The notes beneath the pieces were generated by a model, which was not told the origin of the DNA, searched no databases, and saw nothing but the letters and a program-made list of their open reading frames with translations. From Gaoshiqia hydrogeniformans (GTDB lineage: Bacteria; Bacteroidota; Bacteroidia; Bacteroidales; Prolixibacteraceae), in the NCBI RefSeq assembly GCF_049347105.1, contig NZ_CP186334.1:1240001-1304000 (forward strand): a stretch of 64,000 nt of DNA. The letters run 5' to 3'. The first letter of the stretch is position 1; every line of letters begins with the position of its first letter. Below, piece by piece: positions 9,526 to 18,477 of this stretch. The position numbers were made by a program, and so were the translations under genes.

Positions 9526-12465
9526 TTAGTTTTCAAGTGGTTCCCCCTCACTGATCACGGTCACTTGCACCCGTGGATTTACCTCGCCCGGCGAATCGCA
9601 TGAAAAGGATAATTTATTTTCGCCGGTTTTAAGTTCGGGAATATTTCCAAGGATGGGCACATCCCGGATAAACCCTCCTTTGGAGTCGTATAATTTACAA
9701 TCCGACGCCGACCGGAATTCCAGGAACATCCCTGACTCCATGCTGACTTGAAAAACGATCGTTTCACCCCCGATGGTGACGGCCGGATTATTGATTGTGT
9801 TTGACACCAACGAAAGCGCCCTGACAGGCCCGATAAGGGTTTCCACTGTTTTGCCGGGAGGCAGGTTGTTATACCAGAACTGAAAATGATCCACTTTCTC
9901 AAAATCCACCGTATGGCGATACGTATCATACAAGCTGGCAAAAGAGGGCGCCCACTCATAGTTGCTGACCTCGGCAGACTCGATTTCCACCAGTTCAAAA
10001 TACTTCCATCCGGTAAAATCAACATGAATGAAACGGTCAGCCCGGGCGCCGTGGGCGATATGGCGCGGGTTGGCCACCCGGAGGTTCAACAACTGGCCGT
10101 TGCCATCCCCTTTGATCCAAACGCCTATCGCCTGATTTTCTTTCAGGTCTAGGAAAGGTTCAAACCGTTTTTCTATTTTGGCCCATGAAGCTTCCTGCGG
10201 CACCTGACCCAAACTGGTTGCCATAAAAAGGCCTGCAGCTTCACCTTCCGGTGTTTTTTCTTCCGAAACCACCAATTCACCGGTTACCCCTTTGGCGGCT
10301 TCCGGTCTGTCAAAGTTCGGCAAACGGTCAAAGCCAATCACGCCGATATTTGTCGTGTCGGCATACGAATTGACAGACATCAGCGGTTCTATTCTTAATT
10401 TGACCGGCTGGGGCCCATACTCGTTCATCACCTGCCAGTGCGCTGACGGGTGATCAGTCCCGGCAACTCTGTGCTTTTGAAAACGAACCGGCTTAAAATT
10501 CCATTTGCCGCCAGGTTCCTGAATGAGGGTGAATTCCTTCCCGGGTTGGCGGAGCAACACCCGCACCGAATCGTTAAAATAATTTTGGTGGCGCAATGAC
10601 TCGTATTGCCTGATAATCTCGTTCAATCGCTTGTAACGGGGGTATTCATTTTCCGTTTTTTCATCAAAGCCGCGCAACATGGAAAGTCCTGCATTGTTGC
10701 CAATCATTTTACAGGCAATGTATTCAACGTCATCCGGGAACGTTGGCTCCACTTGCGGGGGATTCCACGATTCATGTCCCCACCACCCCAGCTGCAAGGG
10801 CAGCATCAGTCCCCCGTTTTCCACGTTAGCCGTTCTTTTAATCAGTGTGGTATCGATATTCCTGATGGATGACTGGCCTTTACTTAATTTTATGGCTGCC
10901 GAATGAATGTCGACAAACCGTTTGTATCCGCGTACGGGACGGTCCCATGCCTGCCATCGTGACCGATAATTCCAAAAATGATGGTGCATCGAACTCATTT
11001 CCATCCCCACAGGACGTTTTAAATTTTTGGCAACTTCAAACACAAATTTCGTGGCGTAGTACCAGGAATTTTCTCTCCCTGCCAGGATGTCGCTTCCATC
11101 GATGGCATCAAAATAAACCCCGTCGAAACCAGCCCGGTCAACAATCTCGGCTGTTCGCCTGGCTATCTCCCTGAATAACGGAGTCTCCGGGCCTGGAACA
11201 AACCTGTTGAATTTTTCTTTAAGCTGATAGGCCTTTTCACCGGCGGGATGCGAAAAAGCGTTTGTGCCCAGCACGCCGCGTTTGCAGCCGGTGAGCCTAT
11301 ATGGCGCTGTTTTGGTCACCCCACTGAAAGTGATCAGTTCTTTGCCAATCCGTATTGTTGTGCTGTTGTTCAGAAACATCCCTGTTATCGTAGAGATATC
11401 CGCTGTTGATTCTTTCACGGTTAACTCCGTGTCCGTTTCACCCGCCGGCTTGTCCAGCGTAAATATCTTGAAATAATCGAGGTCCTCGCTGGGAACAGGC
11501 GTTACATAGCTGGCCTTTTTATCGATATAAAAAGCATAGGTGTGAAAAATGGAAGAAATTCCCGCGTCATGAAGCTTGTCGTTGATCCGTTTGAAACTGT
11601 CCCACCCGTCGGGCCATTTTTCACGGTTTAGCTCAAAATCGCCGAACCGGAAAAAGTCTGACCTGCCGTGATTGTCGATTTGTGAAAACCCGACATTCTT
11701 ACACATTTCGATCCACTCGCCCGCCGTTTCCTCCGTAAGCTCGCCAAAATTGAATACATAAGACCCGTATCCTTCCTTTGCCTCCAGTGCCCAGGCACCT
11801 CCAACGCCGGAAAAGGGAATATCTTTGGCGTTTTTTGTTACTTCCCGGATTACCGGCAGAATATCGTTTTGAGGAACACCCAATAAGGCAACCTTTGCCT
11901 TGCTCATTCCAAATCGCTGGTAACAGGTAGCTTGGAGATGTGTTTGCAGCACCGGAAGTTGCAAAACGTTGGTTTGTAGGTTCATCGAAAGTGCACACGA
12001 AGCAAACGGTTCGTAAGGCATCCCTTCAAGCGTAAGCGGAATATTCAGGAAAGTCAGTGATTCGGGCGACCCGCTTATTTCGGCAATCGCCAGTGTTATA
12101 TAATTTTCTTCACCTTTTACGCGGATACGGGCAAACACCCCGGCGCCGGCAAACGTTAGTTCCAACTGGTTACCGTCAAAAGAAACCGCGCTGACCGGAT
12201 ATTCCCTTCCTGCTTTAGTTACAAACGCGCAACTGGAAACCCGATCGGCATCCAAATAGTCTATCCCCGACATTTTATCGATAAAATGCAGGTTGTTCCC
12301 ATTCGCTGCAATTTCGTATCTAAACCTGGCATTTTCGATGACAGCTTTACTGCTTCCTTTTTTCAGGCCATTTGCTGCCATCGCGCCGGCAAAAGAAAGG
12401 CACAGGAGGCTCAGCAAAAGAAAAGCTGATATGCTAAAACGATCACCTACATTACTCTTTTTCAT
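9526..12465 (-). CDS. Putative glycoside hydrolase, unrecognised family, secreted (paralogue 2)
   Basis: This 979-residue protein is a close paralogue of the next gene downstream and lies 75 bases from it. Unlike that copy it has an ordinary cleavable signal peptide (LLLSLLCLSFAGAMAANG). Domain order is the same: N-terminal beta-sandwich, TIM barrel with QIDNHGRSDFFRFGDFELN, GFDGVYFDAIDGSDILAG and GMEMSSM, an inserted small domain with CKRGVLGTNAFSH, then a jelly-roll domain (IGVWIKGDGNGQLLNLRV). The acidic residues in FDAIDG and GMEMSS are identical in both copies, which supports a catalytic role. It is the first large gene of the minus-strand cluster. The pair probably arose by tandem duplication and may act at different places or on different linkages. 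Confidence 0.8.
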   Translation of the reverse strand: MKKSNVGDRFSISAFLLLSLLCLSFAGAMAANGLKKGSSKAVIENARFRYEIAANGNNLHFIDKMSGIDYLDADRVSSCAFVTKAGREYPVSAVSFDGNQLELTFAGAGVFARIRVKGEENYITLAIAEISGSPESLTFLNIPLTLEGMPYEPFASCALSMNLQTNVLQLPVLQTHLQATCYQRFGMSKAKVALLGVPQNDILPVIREVTKNAKDIPFSGVGGAWALEAKEGYGSYVFNFGELTEETAGEWIEMCKNVGFSQIDNHGRSDFFRFGDFELNREKWPDGWDSFKRINDKLHDAGISSIFHTYAFYIDKKASYVTPVPSEDLDYFKIFTLDKPAGETDTELTVKESTADISTITGMFLNNSTTIRIGKELITFSGVTKTAPYRLTGCKRGVLGTNAFSHPAGEKAYQLKEKFNRFVPGPETPLFREIARRTAEIVDRAGFDGVYFDAIDGSDILAGRENSWYYATKFVFEVAKNLKRPVGMEMSSMHHHFWNYRSRWQAWDRPVRGYKRFVDIHSAAIKLSKGQSSIRNIDTTLIKRTANVENGGLMLPLQLGWWGHESWNPPQVEPTFPDDVEYIACKMIGNNAGLSMLRGFDEKTENEYPRYKRLNEIIRQYESLRHQNYFNDSVRVLLRQPGKEFTLIQEPGGKWNFKPVRFQKHRVAGTDHPSAHWQVMNEYGPQPVKLRIEPLMSVNSYADTTNIGVIGFDRLPNFDRPEAAKGVTGELVVSEEKTPEGEAAGLFMATSLGQVPQEASWAKIEKRFEPFLDLKENQAIGVWIKGDGNGQLLNLRVANPRHIAHGARADRFIHVDFTGWKYFELVEIESAEVSNYEWAPSFASLYDTYRHTVDFEKVDHFQFWYNNLPPGKTVETLIGPVRALSLVSNTINNPAVTIGGETIVFQVSMESGMFLEFRSASDCKLYDSKGGFIRDVPILGNIPELKTGENKLSFSCDSPGEVNPRVQVTVISEGEPLEN

Positions 12466-12494
12466 TTTTCACACAACGTTTAAAAAAATTCGTA

Positions 12495-12502
12495 CAAACT
12501 TA
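12495..12502 (-). promoter_or_regulatory. Candidate -7 element for the glycoside hydrolase-rhamnose cluster
   Basis: On the minus strand the sequence reads TAAGTTTG, matching the Bacteroidota -7 consensus TAnnTTTG. A TTG lies upstream (12522-12520) with a 17-base spacer, shorter than the usual 19. Transcription would start about 20 bases before the ATG at 12465. Confidence 0.4.
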
Positions 12503-12518
12503 CCCCTTACTCTTACAT

Positions 12519-12707
12519 TCAACTAAGCCGGACACATTGTCTATGGTGCTGAATGATCATATCTTTCTTCTCCCAGTCGAGTTTCTGAATCCAAAGTATC
12601 CTTTCTTTAAAAGAAAGCAAATCATAGGGTTGAAACGGACAATCGGCTTTTCTGTCCCGGGTTGGGCATCCATACGCCAATCCGTATATTTCATCCAAGT
12701 TATTCAT
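12519..12707 (-). CDS. Small conserved-looking Cys-containing protein, unknown
   Basis: From the ATG at 12707 this encodes about 62 residues beginning MNNLDEIYGLAYGC. Further upstream starts exist: an ATG at 12767 and a TTG at 12797 (92 residues). The pattern of spaced cysteines (YGCPTRD, ADCPF, RQCV), a SFKERILWIQKL helix and an HH pair looks like a real small domain, perhaps metal-binding, rather than chance coding. It lies just upstream of the glycoside hydrolase genes on the same strand. I do not recognise the family, and no function can be given. Confidence 0.45.
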   Translation of the reverse strand: MNNLDEIYGLAYGCPTRDRKADCPFQPYDLLSFKERILWIQKLDWEKKDMIIQHHRQCVRLS

Positions 12708-12888
12708 TATTCGAAAAATATTGATTCCTGCATCAGAAATGATTGTTTCATAATCCCTCAGCAGCATTGCTGGAAATAACCTAATTTTATATGCCAAGTT
12801 TACAGCGATTTAATTAAGGAGAGTATAACTATCCTATCAAAAAATAATACATTTTTAATATCCCTTATGATGAACCAGGTTTCATTAA

Positions 12889-12919
12889 TTTGGAAATAAC
12901 TATTTATTTTTTATTTTTG
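12889..12919 (+). promoter_or_regulatory. Promoter of the AraC-type regulator
   Basis: TTTG at 12889-12892 and TATTTTTG at 12912-12919 are separated by exactly 19 bases. This is a full match to the Bacteroidota sigma consensus TTTG-N19-TAnnTTTG. The expected start is near 12926, giving a leader of about 75 bases before the ATG at 13000. Confidence 0.75.
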
Positions 12920-12999
12920 ACATCAATAGTAAATTTAGGTCATTTTTGAAGCATTTAAGCAGTCACTATTGATATTTATTATTAAAATACCATTATTTT

Positions 13000-13866
13000 A
13001 TGACTCCTTTATTTCAAAAAATTGAGGCCAATCTGAACCATTCGTTTCATGTTGATCACATGAAATTCCACTATTTTCCAAATCCGCTCCAGTTTCATCC
13101 AGAGATTGAAATTCTGCTTATCCTGCAGGGAACAGGAACCCGTATTGTTGGAGATTCCATTAGTCGTTTCCGACCTGGGGATGTGATTTTGGTAGGTCCA
13201 AATATTCCGCACGTCAGTTACAGCGACTCCCAATACACTTCAGAAAACAGCAAGCTTTTTTCTGAGGTGATCTTTGTCCTCTTTAAAGCTGAAATTTTCG
13301 GAGAACAATTCTGGAGTTTACCGGAATCTAAAAGCATACTAAAATTACTTCAGATTAGCCGTGGAGGGATCATCCTCCACGGAAAAACCAGGGAGGAGGT
13401 ATCTTCATTGATGCTGGCTATGAGGAACTCATCGGGTTTTAACCGGATAACCATCCTACTTTCAATACTTGGCGTCATTGCCACACGAAAAGAATACCAG
13501 TTATTGGCCAACCCGATTACCCAGAATAACTTCAACGAGAGTGACTCGGACCGGCTCGACAAGGTTTACGATTATGTATGCGCCAACTATTACCAGGAGA
13601 TCACACTTGAAAAGGTGGCGTCACTGGCATGCCTTTCCATTCCGGCCTTTTGCAGTTATTTCAAAAAACGGACGAACAAAACCTTTGTCCAAGCTTTAAA
13701 TGAAATCAGGATTGCCCAGGCTTGCCGTATGCTGACAGAAGAAAACCAACCCGTTTCGGGCATCTGTTATTCCTGCGGCTACACCAATGTTTCGTATTTC
13801 ATCAAGCAGTTTAAAAAGATAACAGGTTTTACGCCGCTTAAATACAAAAATAAGTACGAGAATTAA
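13000..13866 (+). CDS. AraC family transcriptional regulator with cupin sensor domain
   Basis: The 288-residue protein has an N-terminal cupin-like domain (HPEIEILLILQGTGTRIVGD, then FRPGDVILVGPNIPHV) of the sort that binds sugars in AraC/RhaS-like regulators. A C-terminal double helix-turn-helix covers residues about 190-285 (ITLEKVASLACLSIPAFCSYFKK and a second HTH ending SYFIKQFKKITGFTPLKYK). It is transcribed away from the minus-strand glycoside hydrolase and rhamnose cluster, and it is the only regulator beside it. It probably activates that cluster in response to rhamnose or a related sugar; the effector is inference. It ends 46 bases from a convergent gene. Confidence 0.93.
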   Translation: MTPLFQKIEANLNHSFHVDHMKFHYFPNPLQFHPEIEILLILQGTGTRIVGDSISRFRPGDVILVGPNIPHVSYSDSQYTSENSKLFSEVIFVLFKAEIFGEQFWSLPESKSILKLLQISRGGIILHGKTREEVSSLMLAMRNSSGFNRITILLSILGVIATRKEYQLLANPITQNNFNESDSDRLDKVYDYVCANYYQEITLEKVASLACLSIPAFCSYFKKRTNKTFVQALNEIRIAQACRMLTEENQPVSGICYSCGYTNVSYFIKQFKKITGFTPLKYKNKYEN

Positions 13867-13912
13867 CAGGCGCCAACTATTTCCACCTGACGAAATCCCC
13901 GTTTAAAACATT

Positions 13913-15043
13913 CTACCTGCCGCCACCGAAAAACCGCAGGTATGAACGAAAATGTTCGCGGTACCATTGGCGGTTTCCCAACCGGCGGAGCAACGATCGG
14001 CGCATTTTGGCGGAATAGAACGATTTTATGACCTGCAGGGTAAACCCAACGACAATCCGTTTGACCAGGTATATAACCGTACGATGGATATGATAGAAGA
14101 TTGAAGAACTGAGGTTCAGGTCATGTTTCAGGGTAAAGTACCAGGATGAAAAATTGCCTTGCCGGCAAAACCTTCCCGGAAACCCGAATGCCTTCCCCGC
14201 AAAAACGAAATAAGCGATCGCCTTGTTTTCCGCCTTCATTTCAGGGAGGGCCTGTTCCACGCGATATCGTTTTGAAAGCAGGTATAAATCGTATAAATCG
14301 CGAAAGGAAACGATGCCGTAAGTGTGGCCTTCGTGCCCTAACTGGCTGTGTATAAAATTGAGCATGGTGTTATGTTTGTCCGAAAGGACAAAGCACCCGG
14401 GAAATGTTGGCACCTCTTTTTTCTCCTTGTCAATCATACCGGGACCGAACCAAGACTCATACGCTTCCGATACAGGCAAACGGTGGATTTCAAGGGCAGC
14501 GGGCGCATCGGTACCATCCGGCTTTGCAATCCTGGGATAATGTTTCATATCGTTGACATCTGTCCCGAAAAATTCACCTACCATGCTGTACCCGCTTTGT
14601 TTTAAAAGGCCGGCAGCTAACAGGTAATCTTTCTCCCGGACAAGAAAATCGATATCGCCGATCATTCGCTCACCGGGATCGGAATACAAACCATCCAACA
14701 AAAAGCCCGACCCTTTCAGGAACGTAGGAAAGATGTTGCCCCTGTTGAGAATTTTCGTGACCTCGCTAAGTTGTTTCATGATTTGAGTGTTTCGCGCACG
14801 GTTTAATTCGAATATCTCCTTTAAATAACCGGCCAGTTCCTCCGGCAAATCCCCGATGAGCTGTTGTTCCCTGAATTTCAGGTAAATTGCAGGTAAAACC
14901 AAATGACTGCTGCCCAGGGCCACAAACCGTTCCCAATCGATCAACCCGCCCTTTATCCGGCGGATGGTCTCTTCCCTGAACCCGGGGTGCTCGTCCATCG
15001 TCAGGCATTTGCCGATAAAATAAAACGTTTCCAGGTTAGTCAT
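13913..15043 (-). CDS. Nucleotidyltransferase family protein (NTP_transf_5 type)
   Basis: The 376-residue protein, read from the ATG at 15043, has the nucleotidyltransferase signature LKGSGFLLDGLY...ERMIGDIDFLV (GDIDFLV at about 129-135). The frame is open further upstream, but that stretch overlaps the preceding gene and is of low complexity. The chosen ATG overlaps the upstream stop codon by eight bases, indicating translational coupling. The C-terminus is basic and rich in aromatics. Members of this family occur beside HPr-kinase-like and PqqD-like proteins in lasso-peptide and other peptide-modification clusters, where they are thought to tailor peptides. The substrate here is unknown. 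Confidence 0.85.
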   Translation of the reverse strand: MTNLETFYFIGKCLTMDEHPGFREETIRRIKGGLIDWERFVALGSSHLVLPAIYLKFREQQLIGDLPEELAGYLKEIFELNRARNTQIMKQLSEVTKILNRGNIFPTFLKGSGFLLDGLYSDPGERMIGDIDFLVREKDYLLAAGLLKQSGYSMVGEFFGTDVNDMKHYPRIAKPDGTDAPAALEIHRLPVSEAYESWFGPGMIDKEKKEVPTFPGCFVLSDKHNTMLNFIHSQLGHEGHTYGIVSFRDLYDLYLLSKRYRVEQALPEMKAENKAIAYFVFAGKAFGFPGRFCRQGNFSSWYFTLKHDLNLSSSIFYHIHRTVIYLVKRIVVGFTLQVIKSFYSAKMRRSLLRRLGNRQWYREHFRSYLRFFGGGR

Positions 15044-16181
15044 GGTCAAACAAGTTGGCGATGGCATCAATTGCCTTTTGGTTGTCTGAATAGGTGAGTT
15101 GGTAGAAGGACATCTGCATGACCCGGTCGAACAATAGTTCGGCATTCCCCCTTGCCGGGGTGACCCAGGCCTGGTCAAGCATCGACTTTATCGCTTTCAG
15201 GGTGCTCAATTTCTCCCACGCAAAATCTACCGACTTATCGTAACGGATAAAAACATATTCCCGGACGGGATAGGCCCCCCCCTGAAAGCAGGATTTAAAA
15301 TCAGGCGCCAGGAACCGAACACTTTTTTCGGGGGAGATGTACGTTACCGGCCTTTCTTTTAATGCAGGGAAAAAAGATGCAAGCAACTCCACTGACGTTT
15401 CTTTCACCGACATGGCTATCGGGAAAGGGTATGCGCTGAAAGTCCGCCTGTCAACGGGAACAAAATCGTCCGAAATTAATTGATAACCATTAGCCTGGAG
15501 CAAAGCAGCAAAGGTGGTCTTCCCGTGGTTGGGCGGCGCAGAGAACAAAATGGTCTTCTTCCCGTTTGTGATGGCTGATGCATGTACGGTCATCAGCCAA
15601 TCATCATCAGTTGTGCCGTGCATCATGTTGACCAAAAACATGAAGATCAATCCTTTTACCAAATGGGTCTCATCGTTTCTCCATATTCCTTTTACATCGC
15701 CGTCAACTCGAAAAACAATACGCCCCTGGTATGCAAATAATTCAAAAAAAGGCATATCATCCTGCTCGTCTGTGGTTTCGAAATGACTGATCAACGGGTG
15801 AAGGTAATATTCAAAAAGGCGGGTTTCGAAGGAAAATGAAATCAGTTTTTCGCCCAGCCTGTAACGATGAACAGAAAACGGCGTGTAATCAATTTCAGTC
15901 AGTTCGGTTGAAATCCCGTTCCTCTTATCTTCAGCGTTATCCGGTTGGTTCATTTTCTCAATTTTCAGCCTGATATCCCGGACAAAGACCAGGCTTTCTT
16001 CCAGACTTACACTATAACGGTTTGAAAATTCTTTGGCAATCGTACCGGCGGCGTAACGCTTATTTGTTTTGCTGAAAACAAACCACGCAGGTTCTTCCAG
16101 TTGAAGGTACAGGTTGCTGTTTTGGAACCAAAGCAGGTAAGAATGACCAATTTTCTTTTTTATGTAAGGAATTGCTGGCAT
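15036..16181 (-). CDS. PqqD-like / HPr kinase-like P-loop protein
   Basis: The 381-residue protein has two parts. Residues about 20-80 resemble a PqqD-type peptide-binding domain (a winged helix with FVFSKTNKRYAAGTIAKEF). The C-terminal part resembles the HPr kinase/phosphorylase fold: VHAS at 199-202, the P-loop SAPPNHGKTTF at 214-224 and SDDF at 237-240. True HPr kinases of low-GC Gram-positives are smaller and differ in domain make-up. Relatives of this type phosphorylate ribosomal peptides in some lasso-peptide clusters. It is coupled to the nucleotidyltransferase gene. No precursor peptide, cyclase or transporter is visible, so the pair may be a remnant or act in trans. Confidence 0.8.
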   Translation of the reverse strand: MPAIPYIKKKIGHSYLLWFQNSNLYLQLEEPAWFVFSKTNKRYAAGTIAKEFSNRYSVSLEESLVFVRDIRLKIEKMNQPDNAEDKRNGISTELTEIDYTPFSVHRYRLGEKLISFSFETRLFEYYLHPLISHFETTDEQDDMPFFELFAYQGRIVFRVDGDVKGIWRNDETHLVKGLIFMFLVNMMHGTTDDDWLMTVHASAITNGKKTILFSAPPNHGKTTFAALLQANGYQLISDDFVPVDRRTFSAYPFPIAMSVKETSVELLASFFPALKERPVTYISPEKSVRFLAPDFKSCFQGGAYPVREYVFIRYDKSVDFAWEKLSTLKAIKSMLDQAWVTPARGNAELLFDRVMQMSFYQLTYSDNQKAIDAIANLFDHD

Positions 16182-16702
16182 AATAATTAGATTTGTCCTA
16201 TGATAAAGTAAAAATTAAAATTAATATAAAAATCGAAAAACCTCAGTCTGCTATGTTATTAACTTACAGATACGTAGATTCTACCACCGGGGAACAAGAA
16301 AACCTACCACCAAGTCTTCGACATTTATACCTGGTGTAAAATAATATTTTACATAAAACAACAAAGAGATACATAACAACGGTCGAAAATGACACCAAAT
16401 ACCACTTTCTTTTCCTTCATTCAGTCCCATTTATCAACAAGAGTTCCCTCAATCTTATCAATTGATCTGTCACAAAACTAATGCAATTTGCAGGTTGTAA
16501 TCAAAATAAAAGGAATTTTATCAAGGAAAACGCATTAAAGAATCAGAAATTATACCTCCCACACACAACCAGAAGCTTTCCCACCTCATCATTTTATCTT
16601 ATCAAGAAAGACCTTTGCCCAGCACATCGCATGACGTACATATATTTTGGTGCTTAAAAATAAAACCGTTTTTTCTGCTGCTGAAGTGAAAGTAGAGATA
16701 AA
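16182..16702. other. 521-base gap between the kinase-like gene and the recombinase remnant
   Basis: AT-rich sequence without a convincing gene. The best short frame is a 49-codon one on the minus strand (16430 to 16281) with no recognisable leader or core. No terminator, tRNA or long repeat was seen. If the flanking kinase/nucleotidyltransferase pair had a peptide substrate gene, this would be the place to look. Confidence 0.5.
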
Positions 16703-17380
16703 TTAATCACCTAAGCTTTCAGATAATATCAATTTTAATTTACCAGTATCCTCACTAATCTTCTGCTCCAACACTTTTGCGTAAATCTGAGTGGTCGAGA
16801 TGCTTTTATGTCCCAATATCTGACTTCCCGTTTCAATAGGTACCCCATTACTTAAGGTTACCGTAGTGGCAAACGTATGCCGCGCCAAATGAAACGTCAG
16901 GTTCTTTTTTATTCCGCATAGATCGGCAATTTCTTTTAGATAGCTGTTTAGTTTCTGGTTTGAGATCAGCGGTAATACTTTATCCCTACTGACAGACTTG
17001 GGATGTTCCCTGTATTTTTTATAAATATTTAAGGCTTTCGGTAGGAGCGGAATCTGCAGTTTTGTATCGGTCTTTTGCCGTCTTGAGAAAATCCAGTATT
17101 GACTATCGATTCCCCGGTTGATTTCATCAGTCCTCAGGTTAATTGCATCAATATAAGATCGGCCGGTGTAGCAACTAAAGACAAAAATATCTCTTACGGT
17201 TTCCAGTCGTTCAATTTCAAACTTTTTGTTTTCAATGACCTTTAGTTCTTTCTCTGTTAAAAATCCCCGGTCAACTTTGCGGAAGCTGAGTTTGTACGAA
17301 TCAAACGGATTTTGAGTGACCCAGCCCAGGCGAAAACCCAAATTGATCATTTTCCGGAATCGTTCCTGGTGCTTCATCAC
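16703..17380 (-). pseudogene. Tyrosine recombinase, catalytic-domain fragment (3' half of a broken gene)
   Basis: This open segment carries the C-terminal part of a Bacteroidota mobile-element integrase. It contains the end of the core-binding domain (WVTQNPFDSYKL), then the catalytic domain with CYTGRSYIDAINL, the box HLARHTFATT, GHKSISTTQIY and the tyrosine nucleophile in TQIYAKV. It is in frame with the upstream fragment: translation would continue straight through were it not for a single TAG at 17411-17413. The GTG at 17380 could allow internal initiation, but such a product would lack the DNA-grasping N-terminus. It is probably inactive unless the stop is suppressed. Confidence 0.85.
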
Positions 17381-17410
17381 CCCGTTGTTCCCGATAACCT
17401 TCTGATGATC

Positions 17411-18247
17411 CTAAGGTTGGTAATTTCTCAGAAAATATTCAAAATCTGTGATAAACTTGTAATTGATCTGAACCAGGTAAATGTCAGAACAGGCAAACAC
17501 AAAAATATCCCTTACCGTGCTCAGCCGTTTTATTGCAATCTCTTTGTTCATCAATTTCGACAATTCGTCAATTGTCAAAAAATCCCGGTTGGATTCCATA
17601 CTTTTCACTTTATAGGAGTGGTAGGGATTCTTTGGGAGCAGCTGCATAAAAACAGCTTTATTCAGAACCCTCTTAAAATCCTTATGATAGCCCCAGGCGG
17701 TATTGGAGCTTACCTGGACAACTGATTTCAGGAACAGGTCGAAAGAATCGAGGAACTGGTAGTTGATCCTGCTTAAGGCCATATCCGTTCTGCCGTATTG
17801 TTCCCGGATAAACTCTTCCAGCCTCCTTCTGCAGGTACGATAATGTTTTAAGGTACTGTACGTATAACCATGACCAAGTTTACCTTCAACAGATTGAATC
17901 GTCAGGTCAAACAGATCCAGAACCTGCTTTTGGTTTTTCGGTCCCGTGATGCGTTCTTTCAGATCGGTAATATCAAAATCATCACCAATGGCTACCAACT
18001 GGTTATAGAAGTCGTTTACTTTAGAGACAAACTTACTGAGCCGGTTGTTGAGGATAGTGGCCGACTCACTTTTACCGGTAATTAACTGCCTGTTGTTATC
18101 CCACTGGGGTGGATCGACAAAAATTCCGGTTGAAATCTCAGCCCGGCGCCCCGCCATCGTAATACGTGCATAAACCGGAGTTTTCCCATTCAAATGGGAT
18201 TTGGAATTCTTTAATGAAAGATTGATTGTAATTCTCATAACCTGCAA
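17411..18247 (-). pseudogene. Tyrosine recombinase, N-terminal fragment with chimeric end (5' half of a broken gene)
   Basis: The 278-residue frame starts like a full-length integrase: an arm-binding domain (MRITINLSLKNSK...ARITMAGRRAEISTGIF) and a core-binding domain to about residue 215. It then enters a catalytic domain (NPYHSYKVKS, FLTIDELSKLMN, TVRDIFVFAC). At about residue 254 the sequence switches to a second core-binding segment (INYKFITDFEYFLRNYQP) and ends at TAG. That second segment fits directly onto the downstream fragment. The whole locus therefore looks like two tandem integrase genes fused by deletion, then broken by a stop. It lies about 290 bases from the 3' end of tRNA-Gln, a usual integration target. 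Confidence 0.85.
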
Positions 18248-18277
18248 TTTTAAAATTATAAATTGAGGTGCAGATTT

Positions 18278-18432
18278 GGTCTCGGTTGGTCTCCTAAATT
18301 ACGACTGAAAGAGTCTGAAAACAACAACCAAAATGCACCAAATTGAATCAATTAAATTCTAAATACCAGAGAGTTATGAGTTTTACCGAGACCTGTTGCT
18401 GAAAAATCCGGATTGGTCTCGATATGGTCTCG
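18278..18432. repeat. Cluster of GGTCTC boxes beside the recombinase start
   Basis: GGTCTC occurs at 18278, 18288, 18415 and 18426 in direct orientation and once inverted (GAGACC, 18388-18393). The direct copies form two pairs spaced 10 and 11 bases, about one helical turn. Repeated boxes between an integrase gene and its tRNA target are what arm-type integrase binding sites look like. This role is inferred. Confidence 0.55.
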
Positions 18433-18477
18433 CTTACCTTGACCATTTATGGTTTATTCTGAAGTGCTGTTAAATAA

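Noticed and set aside
16281..16430. 49-codon minus-strand frame upstream of the kinase-like gene as a lasso-peptide precursor
   Set aside because: It has no recognisable leader. In the possible core beginning GINVED the acidic residues fall at positions 5 and 6, not the 7-9 needed for a lasso ring. The composition looks like chance coding in AT-rich DNA.
18278..18432. GGTCTC boxes as a CRISPR-like array
   Set aside because: The repeats are only 6-7 bases, unevenly spaced, and one is inverted; there are no spacers of constant length and no cas genes.
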